A DNA stretch of 64,000 nucleotides, taken from the NCBI GenBank assembly GCA_018268035.1, contig JAFDXI010000102.1, positions 62,001-126,000 on the forward strand. The letters run 5' to 3'. The notes beneath the pieces were generated by a model, which was given only the letters and a program-made list of their open reading frames with translations, was not told the DNA's origin and made no database searches. The stretch's first letter is position 1. Each line of letters begins with the position of its first letter. The position numbers were made by a program, and so were the translations under genes. This document shows, in pieces, positions 45,223 to 53,430 of the stretch. The stretch comes from Bacteroidota bacterium. Lineage in GTDB: Bacteria > Bacteroidota > Bacteroidia > Chitinophagales > Chitinophagaceae.

Positions 45223-48153
45223 ATGCAAATGAATGAGCAACTACAAAGACTGGCCACTACGCTGGAAGGTGAATTTTATACCGATAAAACAATGCGGATT
45301 TTATATGCGACAGATGCTTCCGCATACCGTGAAATGCCTTTGGCTGTTGCCATACCCAAATCAACAGAGGATATAAAAAAACTGGTTGTTTTTGCAAAAC
45401 AAAACCATACATCACTCATACCAAGAACAGCAGGAACATCGCTTGCTGGGCAGGTAGTAGGCAATGGGATTATTGTGGATGTATCAAAATATTTTACAAA
45501 AATCATTGAGCTGAATAAAGAAGAAAAATGGGTGCGGGTGCAGCCGGGTGTCATACGAGATGAACTAAACCTCTTCCTGCAACCACATGGTTTTTTATTC
45601 GGGCCTGAAACTTCTACTGCTAACAGGGCCATGATAGGTGGAATGGTGGGTAATAACTCCTGCGGCTCCAACTCAGTAGTATATCGCAGCACAAGAGAGC
45701 ATTTGCTGGAAGTAAAAACTATTTTGAGCGATGGCAGTGAAGCTATATTTAACGCACTTGGCATTGACGAATTTCATGCTAAATGTGAAGGAGATACATT
45801 GGAAGCATCTATTTATAAAACTATCCGGGGTTTATTGAGTAATTATGAAAACCAGCAGGAGATAAGAAAAGAATTTCCAAAACCCAATATTGAAAGAAGG
45901 AATACCGGTTATGCTCTGGACGTATTGCTCGATACAGCGCCTTTTACAGCAGGTAAAACTGATTTTAATTTTTGTAAACTTATTGCAGGTTCTGAAGGCA
46001 CACTGGCTTTTATCACCGAAATAAAATTGAATATAGTTGATTTGCCTCCTAAAGAAACAGGTTTGTTGTGTGTACATTTTAATTCTGTGGATGAATCTTT
46101 GAGGGCCAATCTTATTGCATTAAAATATCAACCAACAGCAAGTGAACTGATTGATCATTTTATTCTTGAATGTACAAAAGACAATATAGAACAGAGAAAA
46201 AACCGATTCTTTGTGCAAGGCGACCCTGGAGCAATCCTGGTTATTGAATTTAAGAAAGATACGCGTGAAGAAATTGAAGCAATTGCTAAACAGGTTGTAA
46301 CTGAAATGAAGGCTGCAGGATTAGGATTTCATTTCCCTTTATTGTATGGCGATGACACAAAAAAAATATGGAACCTTCGCAAAGCCGGCCTGGGTTTATT
46401 GAGCAATTTGCCCGGAGATGATAAAGCAGTTCCGGTAATTGAAGACACGGCTGTAGATGTAAATGACCTGCCGGATTATATTGCTGAATTCAATGTCATC
46501 CTTAAAAAATACGGATTGTATTCTGTTCACTATGCACATGCAGGCAGTGGTGAAATTCATTTGAGGCCAATCATAAATTTAAAGACAAAAGAAGGCAATC
46601 AGCTATTCAGGATCATTGCTGAGGAAATTGCAGCGTTAGTAAAAAAATATCACGGCTCATTAAGTGGTGAACATGGTGATGGCAGGTTGCGTGGTGAGTT
46701 TATCAGGCAGATGATTGGCAAAAAAAATTATCGGCTTTTAAAAGAAATCAAACAGGCATGGGACCCGCAGAATATTTTCAACCCGAATAAAATTGTGGAT
46801 ACTCCATCCATGAACACAATGCTTCGTTACGAACCGGGCAAGCAGGCGCCTTCATTCAAAACGCTTTACCGTTTTTACAACCAGGATGTATTGCAACATG
46901 CGGAACAATGCAATGGCAGCGGCGATTGCAGGAAAACACATTTATCAGGTGGCACCATGTGCCCTTCATTCATGGCTACCCGCAATGAAAAAGATACAAC
47001 AAGGGCAAGGGCAAATATTTTGCGTGAGTTCCTGACTCATTCAGATAAAACAAACCGTTTTGACCATAAAGAAATACAGGATGTGATGGACCTGTGCCTG
47101 AGTTGTAAAGGTTGCAAGTCAGAATGCCCGAGCAATGTGGATGTGGCCAAACTGAAAGCAGAATTTATGCAGCATTATTATGATGCCAATGGCATACCCT
47201 TCAGGAGCAAACTGATTGCACATTTCACTGACTCTGCAAAACTGGCTGCTGTAATGCCCGGCCTGTACAATTTTGTTATCCGGAATAAATTCACCGGCAA
47301 TATCATTAAAAAGTTATCAGGGTTTGCTACTAAACGTTCGTTGCCACCAGTGTATAAAATAACATTGAGGAACTGGTATAAAAAACATTTACAATCAAAA
47401 TCTGGTGATGAAAAATTTCCATCAGGCACTGTGTATTTATTCTGTGATGAATTCACCAATTATAATGATACTGAAATTGGAATCAAAGCAATTTTATTAC
47501 TTGAAAAATTAGGTTATGAAGTCATCATTCCTCGTCATGAAGAAAGCAGCAGGACATGGCTTTCAAAAGGGTTGATTCGTGATGCACAAAAGATCATCAA
47601 TAAAAATATTGCATTGCTGAAAGATGTTGTTACAGCAGACAAGCCTTTAATAGGCATTGAGCCATCAGCCATACTTTCATTCAGGGATGAATATATTGAT
47701 CTGGCTGATGAAGATTTATTCGATTCAGCAAAAGCATTATCAAAAAATGTATTTACGATTGATGAGTTTATCGCAGCGGAAATAGACAGAGGAAAGATTG
47801 ACAAGAATGTTTTCAACAAAGAAAGAAAAGAAATAAAACTACATGGACACTGCCATCAAAAAGCTTTGTCATCATTATCACCTACAGTAAAAATTTTATC
47901 CTATCCTGAAAATTATATTGTATCCACCATACCATCCGGATGTTGCGGCATGGCGGGATCATTTGGATATGAAAAAGAACATTATGACTTGTCAATGAAA
48001 ATTGGTGAACTTGTTTTATTTCCTGCCGTACGCAACAAAAAAGATGATACAATTATTGCTGCACCAGGTACCAGTTGCCGCCACCAGGTGAAGGATGGTA
48101 CAGGACAAATAGCCAAACACCCGGTTGAAATTTTGTATGAAGCATTGGTGTAA
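45223..48153 (+). CDS. FAD-linked oxidase fused to Fe-S (CCG) domains
   Basis: This 976-aa protein is a GlcD-GlpC fusion. The N-terminal ~470 residues are a PCMH FAD-binding oxidase (PRTAGTSLAGQVVGNGIIVDV, GGMVGNNSCGSNSVVYRS, IIAGSEGTLAFITEI) with the catalytic SGEHGDGRLRGEF. Residues 570-660 hold two Fe-S motifs (CNGSGDCRKTHLSGGTMCPS and CLSCKGCKSECPSNVD). The C-terminal part has the CCG-type domain (HGHCHQKAL ... SGCCGMAGSFG). It oxidises a 2-hydroxy acid such as D-lactate, glycolate or D-2-hydroxyglutarate and passes electrons to the quinone pool. The start was set at ATG 45223; upstream codons begin with TTG. Confidence 0.9.
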   Translation: MQMNEQLQRLATTLEGEFYTDKTMRILYATDASAYREMPLAVAIPKSTEDIKKLVVFAKQNHTSLIPRTAGTSLAGQVVGNGIIVDVSKYFTKIIELNKEEKWVRVQPGVIRDELNLFLQPHGFLFGPETSTANRAMIGGMVGNNSCGSNSVVYRSTREHLLEVKTILSDGSEAIFNALGIDEFHAKCEGDTLEASIYKTIRGLLSNYENQQEIRKEFPKPNIERRNTGYALDVLLDTAPFTAGKTDFNFCKLIAGSEGTLAFITEIKLNIVDLPPKETGLLCVHFNSVDESLRANLIALKYQPTASELIDHFILECTKDNIEQRKNRFFVQGDPGAILVIEFKKDTREEIEAIAKQVVTEMKAAGLGFHFPLLYGDDTKKIWNLRKAGLGLLSNLPGDDKAVPVIEDTAVDVNDLPDYIAEFNVILKKYGLYSVHYAHAGSGEIHLRPIINLKTKEGNQLFRIIAEEIAALVKKYHGSLSGEHGDGRLRGEFIRQMIGKKNYRLLKEIKQAWDPQNIFNPNKIVDTPSMNTMLRYEPGKQAPSFKTLYRFYNQDVLQHAEQCNGSGDCRKTHLSGGTMCPSFMATRNEKDTTRARANILREFLTHSDKTNRFDHKEIQDVMDLCLSCKGCKSECPSNVDVAKLKAEFMQHYYDANGIPFRSKLIAHFTDSAKLAAVMPGLYNFVIRNKFTGNIIKKLSGFATKRSLPPVYKITLRNWYKKHLQSKSGDEKFPSGTVYLFCDEFTNYNDTEIGIKAILLLEKLGYEVIIPRHEESSRTWLSKGLIRDAQKIINKNIALLKDVVTADKPLIGIEPSAILSFRDEYIDLADEDLFDSAKALSKNVFTIDEFIAAEIDRGKIDKNVFNKERKEIKLHGHCHQKALSSLSPTVKILSYPENYIVSTIPSGCCGMAGSFGYEKEHYDLSMKIGELVLFPAVRNKKDDTIIAAPGTSCRHQVKDGTGQIAKHPVEILYEALV

Positions 48154-48227
48154 AACCGGTTAGTTTTAAGAAAAATTTTCTTTGCGCAAAAGACCTGAAA
48201 TGCCCGGATTTATTGAATTTCACCTAA

Positions 48228-48261
48228 CTTTAAAGTGTCATTTATTTATTCACTTTTAAAG
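48228..48261 (+). promoter_or_regulatory. inverted repeat upstream of the 135-aa gene
   Basis: CTTTAAAGTG (48228-48237) and CACTTTTAAAG (48251-48261) are inverted copies that differ by one extra T, separated by 13 bp. The right copy lies 9 bp before the ATG at 48271. This fits a site for a dimeric regulator. Confidence 0.4.
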
Positions 48262-48270
48262 CTTAATCTT

Positions 48271-48678
48271 ATGAAACTACCAGCTCTGCGCATTGGTAAT
48301 TTTTTTAAGGTTCAGTCATTTCATGCCGATGATGAAAATCATATCCGGCAGGTAACTGAAATTAGCAAAAAGCAGGTTCAGGTAGATGGCAAATGGGTTA
48401 GCCCCGATCAGCTTATTTCAATCAACATTACAAAACAGGTTTTATTGAATTCCGGCTTTACACAGTTTGGCTGGATCACTGATTCATCTGTTTTTGAATG
48501 TGATCATTTCAAATGTTCTCTTGGCGAGGATGGGGTTAATTTATTTGACGACAACCTGAATAATCTGAAGCCGGTAAAGTATTTGCACGAATTGCAAAAC
48601 CTGTATTTCGATTTAACAGGCGAGGAACTGCAAACCAATTACGGCGATATTCATTTACCAGAAAAAGAAATGGCATGA
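48271..48678 (+). CDS. conserved hypothetical protein, 135 aa
   Basis: This is a 135-aa soluble protein that starts at the ATG at 48271; the extended frame begins with GTG and covers an inverted repeat. It reads as a small beta-rich module (LPALRIGNFFKVQSF, VDGKWVSPDQLISINITKQVLLNSGFTQFGW) with a C-terminal HELQNLYFDLTGEEL motif that recurs in hypothetical Bacteroidota proteins. I do not recognise a function. It has a good terminator (48697-48727) and no partner genes. Confidence 0.65.
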   Translation: MKLPALRIGNFFKVQSFHADDENHIRQVTEISKKQVQVDGKWVSPDQLISINITKQVLLNSGFTQFGWITDSSVFECDHFKCSLGEDGVNLFDDNLNNLKPVKYLHELQNLYFDLTGEELQTNYGDIHLPEKEMA

Positions 48679-48696
48679 AGTAAAAAATTACCCAAC

Positions 48697-48727
48697 AAAA
48701 AAGGCTGGTCACTGACCAGCTTTTTTT
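48697..48727. terminator. intrinsic terminator after the 135-aa gene
   Basis: GCTGGTC (48704-48710) pairs with GACCAGC (48714-48720), flanked by an A-run and a seven-T run (48721-48727) for the plus strand. The stem is 25 bp beyond the stop codon. Confidence 0.85.
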
Positions 48728-48803
48728 ATGCATCACCGGTATATGAAATGCATGGAAAAATATTTCTAAGGATGTAATTTAAATAAAATATATCCATTTC
48801 AAA

Positions 48804-49301
48804 TTACGCAAAACTGTTTTCGTCAGCACTTGGTCCATAACTACCCGGGATAGGAATATTCAACAATCTTAAATACACACCTAATTGCGCACGATGATGT
48901 ATTTGCTGGCTGAGCGACATCCTTACTACATCAATTTTTGGGTTGGTAAAATAAATCTGTTCACCATTCCTGAGCGACCAAGGCTTATATAAATTTTCTT
49001 CATTGCCTGCCACCAATACTGATAAACCATCTTCGTAACGTTTTTCAAAAAAAGCCAATAAATCTTTTGTGTTGTTAATGTCAGGCATGCCGTATGGAGT
49101 CTGAAAATCCAACTCATCATTTTCAAAAGTAAATTGCAACCATCCCGGTAAATCTGCAATATGTGTTGCCAGTCTTTTTATTGTCATGCTTTTGGGATGT
49201 GGTGCATAATCAAATTTGTCATCGGGGATCCTTGAAAGCATTTTGCGGGTGATTATGCCTTCTTCAATAAACTGTTGCTTAAAAAATTCAATGAATGTCA
49301 T
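48804..49301 (-). CDS. DinB-family protein
   Basis: This 165-aa DinB-like four-helix bundle has HIADLPGWLQFTF near residue 47, a central helix, and QQIHHRAQLGVYLRLLNIPIPG near 131, which supply the metal-ligand histidines. It is followed by a C-terminal loop GSYGPSADE. It differs in the central region from the DinB at 5263 but shares the overall metal-site layout. The WYL regulator gene lies 47 bp to the right on the same strand and could be its transcriptional partner. Confidence 0.85.
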   Translation of the reverse strand: MTFIEFFKQQFIEEGIITRKMLSRIPDDKFDYAPHPKSMTIKRLATHIADLPGWLQFTFENDELDFQTPYGMPDINNTKDLLAFFEKRYEDGLSVLVAGNEENLYKPWSLRNGEQIYFTNPKIDVVRMSLSQQIHHRAQLGVYLRLLNIPIPGSYGPSADENSFA

Positions 49302-49348
49302 AGTGGTTATATTTTGTAATTCAAAATAACAACCTGCTTGTGTCAGCC

Positions 49349-50317
49349 CTATGTCAGTAGTATTTGGGTTTCTTCAATTTTTTTTACAATATTTTCTGCA
49401 ATAGAAGTGATGATATCATTCAATTCAACAGGCTCAACAATTGTTGCATGATCGCCAAACATCATGAACCATCGGGCAAAACCTTCTAATGAGCCACATA
49501 AAAAAGTCATTCGTGTAAATTTGCCTCTATCTTCTTCATGAACAAAACCACTATAAAATTTTTGTTCGCCTAAATATTTCACAACATCATTTTCTACATC
49601 CATCACAATCTTTGTAACCTCACGTTGTGATGTCATTTTATTTATGAAAGTTTGTAATGGAGGATGTTTTTTTGTAAATGTTTCATCAGTGATGTTGAAT
49701 TTTTCAATCCTGTCTGTCCTGAAATTCCTGTAATCATTTCTCAGCCTGCAAAATGCAACAAGGTGCCAATGCACACCAAGATTAAATATGCCAACCGGTT
49801 CAATTTTGCGAGTTGTTTTTTCTCCTTTATCCGGAGTGGTATAAATTATTTCTGCCACCAGTTTTACTGAAATTGTTTTTAATATAGGCTGAAGAAAAAG
49901 TTCCTGCGGCGGATCAAACCTGATGGCTGGATGTTGTATCACCATTACATGTTCATCAATATCTGCAATATGATCTTTTTCTGACATCCTCAATACAGCT
50001 TTTATTTTGTCTAAAGCAGAAGCATAATGCTTTGAAGAATTTTTATCAGTCTTTGATTGCATCAGTTTTGCTGCTGTTAATAATGCTGATGCTTCATCGG
50101 TGTTAAACATCACAGGCGGAAGTTTATAGCCTTCCATCAGGCTATAACCAGTTCCTGCTTCACCGATAATCGGCACACCAGATTCCTGCAATGCATGCAC
50201 ATCGCGGTAAACCGTTCTTAAGCTGATGGAAAATTTATCCGCAATTTGTTGCGCTTTTACTAATCTTCTTGATTGCAACTGTATTAATATTGCTGATAAT
50301 CGGTCAATGCGGTTCAT
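49349..50317 (-). CDS. YafY/WYL-domain transcriptional regulator
   Basis: This is a 322-aa protein starting at ATG 50317; the frame continues upstream only into a TTG. Residues 8-60 are a DeoR-like winged helix (MNRIDRLSAILIQLQSRRL, AQQIADKFSISLRTVYRDV, GVPIIGEAGTGYSL). Residues 130-220 are the WYL domain (EPVGIFNLGVHWHLVAFCRLRNDYRNFRTDRI), which senses ligands or nucleic acids. The rest is the WCX extension (KFYSGFVHEEDRGKFTRM). Such proteins regulate varied stress functions. The gene precedes, in the same direction, the DinB gene at 48804, 47 bp away. Confidence 0.92.
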   Translation of the reverse strand: MNRIDRLSAILIQLQSRRLVKAQQIADKFSISLRTVYRDVHALQESGVPIIGEAGTGYSLMEGYKLPPVMFNTDEASALLTAAKLMQSKTDKNSSKHYASALDKIKAVLRMSEKDHIADIDEHVMVIQHPAIRFDPPQELFLQPILKTISVKLVAEIIYTTPDKGEKTTRKIEPVGIFNLGVHWHLVAFCRLRNDYRNFRTDRIEKFNITDETFTKKHPPLQTFINKMTSQREVTKIVMDVENDVVKYLGEQKFYSGFVHEEDRGKFTRMTFLCGSLEGFARWFMMFGDHATIVEPVELNDIITSIAENIVKKIEETQILLT

Positions 50318-50503
50318 AGCAAACAAAAATATACAAGATGGTGTTTTGAAATCATAAAGTAAATTATAAGCGGCAAAGTAATTCCTTGTTTTTTAATTCA
50401 GGGAACTTGAAAACTTAGAAAAACCTTCCTGATATAAAATTGCAATTACCAATTTTTTATTTCAATTTCAGCAAACTTTAAACCAGGCTTTTTAATACCA
50501 GAT

Positions 50504-51451
50504 TTAATGTAAAGCAATAAAAATTTTATCCTGTACATTCCATTCCATGCTATCACTTCTCGTGATAATTTTTGTATCAGCCACCAACACTTCCACTTCA
50601 TAATGACCACCATAAAAATGTACAGCATGGACAGTTGCATTAACACCACTGCCTGTTTTAAAAATTCTGAAATTTTCAGGTCTTGTCATAAGTGAGTTTC
50701 CATTGGAATGAATACCAAACAATGCGGCAGTTGTTGGTGGCAGCAAATTATATTTTCCAAACAAGCCTGCCACATATTCATTAGCCGGTTTATGATACAA
50801 GTCATGTGGTTTACCTTGCTGAATAATTTTGCCATGACGCATCACAATAATTTCATCCGCCCATGATAGCGTGTCGTGTGGGTCATGCGATGTGAGTGTG
50901 CAGGTTATCTTCAAGCGTTCTGCAATCTCATTCAATACTTCTTTTAATATGTTGGTATGATTAGGGTCAAGGTTGGAGAAAGGTTCATCCAGCACTAATA
51001 GTTTTGGTTGTTTTGCAAGCAACAGGCACAATGCAATTCTTTGTTTTTCTCCACCGGATAAATAATTTGTTTTGCGTTGTAATAAATGGTCTATCCTGCA
51101 AATTTCCATTAATTGTTTTATGTCTGTTTCTTCCAGTTTGTTATTAAACCAAACCAATTCTTCCACCCTGTAATTATTCAGCAATTCATAATGCTGCGAT
51201 AAATAGCCAATATGCAGATGGCCCGGGAGTAATTTTTCTTCAGGGCCAATCACTCTTTTTCCTTCAAAAAAGATTGTTCCTGATGTTGGTTGCTCATGGC
51301 CGCTGAACATTTTTAATAATGTGGACTTACCTGCGCCTGACTCTCCTGCTATTGCAATTTTTTGCAAAGCTTCTTGTTCAAAACTTATATCATCAACAAT
51401 AATCCTGTCATCAATTTTTTTTGAAATATGCTGCACTTGTAATAATGCCAT
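50504..51451 (-). CDS. ABC transporter ATP-binding protein
   Basis: This 315-aa ATPase starts at ATG 51451 behind a GGGGAG box (in-frame upstream codons begin with TTG). Motifs are Walker A GESGAGKST, Q-loop YLSQHYE, signature LSGGEKQRIAL, Walker B LLVLDEPFSNLD and switch TSHDP. The C-terminal 80 residues resemble a TOBE-type domain (MTRPENFRIFKTGSG, YEVEVLVADTKI) as in PotA/FbpC-type importers of polyamines, iron or similar. The gene has no permease or binding-protein partner here, so the substrate is unknown. Confidence 0.85.
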   Translation of the reverse strand: MALLQVQHISKKIDDRIIVDDISFEQEALQKIAIAGESGAGKSTLLKMFSGHEQPTSGTIFFEGKRVIGPEEKLLPGHLHIGYLSQHYELLNNYRVEELVWFNNKLEETDIKQLMEICRIDHLLQRKTNYLSGGEKQRIALCLLLAKQPKLLVLDEPFSNLDPNHTNILKEVLNEIAERLKITCTLTSHDPHDTLSWADEIIVMRHGKIIQQGKPHDLYHKPANEYVAGLFGKYNLLPPTTAALFGIHSNGNSLMTRPENFRIFKTGSGVNATVHAVHFYGGHYEVEVLVADTKIITRSDSMEWNVQDKIFIALH

Positions 51452-51607
51452 TTCCTGCTCCCCTTTTTTTGTTGTTTGCAAAAATGCATTAAACTTTTTT
51501 CCTTTCCATACTCCTGCATTTTTAAAACGCAGGAGTAAATATGGAAAAGATTTTTTCAGGTTAATATCAATACATCATTTGCCTGGTGCAACAGAAAATT
51601 TATATGC

Positions 51608-53029
51608 TCAAACTTTTACTTTCATCCACTTACCTCTTTTGAAATAATACCAGGATATAATAGCCATTAATGTTTCAGCAACAGGTATGGAAATAAATAC
51701 ACCTGTTGGCCCGATATTAAAATACAATGTGAGCAGGTAGGCAAGTGGTATCTGGATCCCCCAGAAGCCTGCGAGGTTTATCCACGTTGGTGTCCAGCTA
51801 TCACCAGCGCCATTAAATGCATTGGCCATTACCATGCCTATACCATAAAAGACATAACCTGATGCAATGATGAGTAAAGCTTTTACTGCAATTATTTTCA
51901 CTGCTTCATCATTGGTGAAAAATCCAATGATAGGATATGCGCCAAACAGGAAAATCAATGATACCATGCCCATGAATATACCACTGTATTTTGCAGTTTT
52001 TATCACGCTTTCTTCAGCCCGTTGCCATTGTTGTGCACCTAGATTTTGTCCTACCAACGTTGCTGCAGCATTGGCCAAACCCCAGGCTGGCAGGATGAAA
52101 AATACAACCACACGAATTGCTGTCTGGTATCCTGCTGATGTGACACTGTGCCCTGTTTCTGCTACTAACCTTGCCAGCACAATCCAACTGCAGGAGCCGA
52201 TGATAAACTGGAGTGTTGCAGGTGATGCAATTTTAATCATTGACAGAATCACTTTCCAATCAATATTAAAATGCCTGCGGTGAATGTCAATACTTGATTT
52301 ACCGCCAAACAAATGATACAACTGGTAACAAACACCAATGCTTCTTCCAATTGTTGTTGCCATGGCTGCGCCGGTTAAACCGAAAGCAGGAATAGGCCCT
52401 AAACCACGGATGAGTAAAGGACAAAGAATGATGTTGCAAATATTTGCAATGAACAAACTTTTCATCGCCATGGATGCATCTCCTGCTCCGCGAAAGATAC
52501 CGTTGATTAAAAACAATAGTGCTATCACTACAGTAGAAGCCATCATGATTTTTGTATAATTACTTCCCTGAACAATAGTATCTGCTTCAGCGCCCATTGC
52601 TTTTAAAATATGTGGCGCCAGTAAAAAGCCTGCTATGCTTATGATAATTGCTATACTTAATGTGAGCCATATTGATTGTACTGCGTTATGAGCAGCTTCC
52701 TCTTTATTTTTTTCGCCAATACGTCTTGCAACAATGGCTGTAGCTGCCATGCTTAAACCAAATGCCAATGAATACACGATTGAGAGTACCGATTCAGTTA
52801 AACTCACCGATTGTAAAGTATGTTCTGCATTAGGTAAATGGCCTACAAAGAACAGGTCATCAAGTGCAAATACACTTTCCATACTCATCTCGAGAATCAT
52901 GGGTATTGCAAGCATGATGATAGCACGCCGCAAACTACCCTTTGTATAGTCCATTTCAACACCTTTTATGGATTGACCAATAAGCGTTAAAATATTTTTT
53001 CTTTGATATATTAATTTTTTTGCCTGCAT
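51608..53029 (-). CDS. MATE-family efflux transporter
   Basis: This is a 473-aa, 12-helix multidrug/cation antiporter of the MATE family (NorM/DinF type): two repeated six-helix halves, with MLAIPMILEMSMESVFALDD near residue 40 and LVGQNLGAQQWQRAEES near 310. The N-terminal 25 residues (before MDYTKGSLRRAI) are extra and may be a wrong extension; if so the start is at 52954. It exports cationic compounds using a Na+ or H+ gradient. Its mRNA leader (53084-53240) contains a structured, terminator-ending element. Confidence 0.92.
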   Translation of the reverse strand: MQAKKLIYQRKNILTLIGQSIKGVEMDYTKGSLRRAIIMLAIPMILEMSMESVFALDDLFFVGHLPNAEHTLQSVSLTESVLSIVYSLAFGLSMAATAIVARRIGEKNKEEAAHNAVQSIWLTLSIAIIISIAGFLLAPHILKAMGAEADTIVQGSNYTKIMMASTVVIALLFLINGIFRGAGDASMAMKSLFIANICNIILCPLLIRGLGPIPAFGLTGAAMATTIGRSIGVCYQLYHLFGGKSSIDIHRRHFNIDWKVILSMIKIASPATLQFIIGSCSWIVLARLVAETGHSVTSAGYQTAIRVVVFFILPAWGLANAAATLVGQNLGAQQWQRAEESVIKTAKYSGIFMGMVSLIFLFGAYPIIGFFTNDEAVKIIAVKALLIIASGYVFYGIGMVMANAFNGAGDSWTPTWINLAGFWGIQIPLAYLLTLYFNIGPTGVFISIPVAETLMAIISWYYFKRGKWMKVKV

Positions 53030-53083
53030 TTTTATTCTTCTTAATTAGTTTGTAAATGAAAATCTGATTCTGTGATGTGGGGC

Positions 53084-53109
53084 AAAAAAAGCCCCCGTGT
53101 TCCGGGGGC
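53084..53109 (-). terminator. intrinsic terminator in the MATE leader
   Basis: On the minus strand GCCCCCG (plus 53103-53109) pairs with CGGGGGC (plus 53091-53097) with loop GAACA, followed by seven U (plus 53084-53090). It is 54 nt upstream of the MATE start codon. Its 5' arm can alternatively pair with plus 53159-53166. Confidence 0.85.
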
Positions 53110-53240
53110 ATATAATCAGTTAGTAACAGTTGTAGTTTGTGTTAGCTGAAGGTATAACTATGCCCCGCATGATTGTATCCTGGCACCACAGGGAGGTTGT
53201 TCCCGTGTGTCCATGCATTATATGTGCGTTGCATTTTCAT
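53084..53240 (-). promoter_or_regulatory. structured 5' leader of the MATE gene (candidate riboswitch/attenuator)
   Basis: Read on the minus strand, CAUAUAAU (plus 53217-53224) pairs with AUUAUAUG (plus 53109-53116) to close a junction. Hairpin P2 is CACA-C-GGGA / UCCC-UGUG (plus 53187-53209), with one bulged C. Hairpin P3 spans plus 53151-53180 with an AUGC-GGG-GCAU tip and 11 pairs interrupted by two C-A mismatches and a bulge. A terminator follows at once. GGGGCAUA of P3 (plus 53159-53166) is exactly complementary to UAUGCCCC (plus 53105-53112), which spans the end of P1 and the terminator 5' arm, so terminator and antiterminator folds are mutually exclusive. The element is GC-richer than its flanks and lies between the rho terminator and MATE. 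I could not assign a known riboswitch class. Confidence 0.65.
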
Positions 53241-53380
53241 CAATGATAAATTTTAAGTGGACAAAACTGTGTTTATTTTTTGTAGCTGCAAAATTTTTTT
53301 AAGAATTCTTTTAAATATTTTTTCAAATATTTTTTTTCAATCGTTTGCAATTATTCTTTTCGAGCTTTTTTGATCAGCAT

Positions 53381-53408
53381 AAAAAAGGCACTATCTTTTG
53401 ACAGTGCC
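53381..53408 (-). terminator. intrinsic terminator of rho
   Basis: GGCACT (53387-53392) pairs with AGTGCC (53403-53408), and the minus strand then has six U (complement of 53381-53386). The stem ends 22 bp beyond the rho stop codon, so the leader to its left is a separate transcript. Confidence 0.75.
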
Positions 53409-53430
53409 TCTAAATATAAATACTGGTTTA

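Noticed and set aside
53109..53224. Resemblance of CAUAUAAU and a closing stem to a purine riboswitch
   Set aside because: The conserved J2/3 pyrimidine-rich segment (UUUCUACC-type) and the P2/P3 loop kissing sequences of the purine class are absent; the similarity is limited to the AU-rich P1 start.
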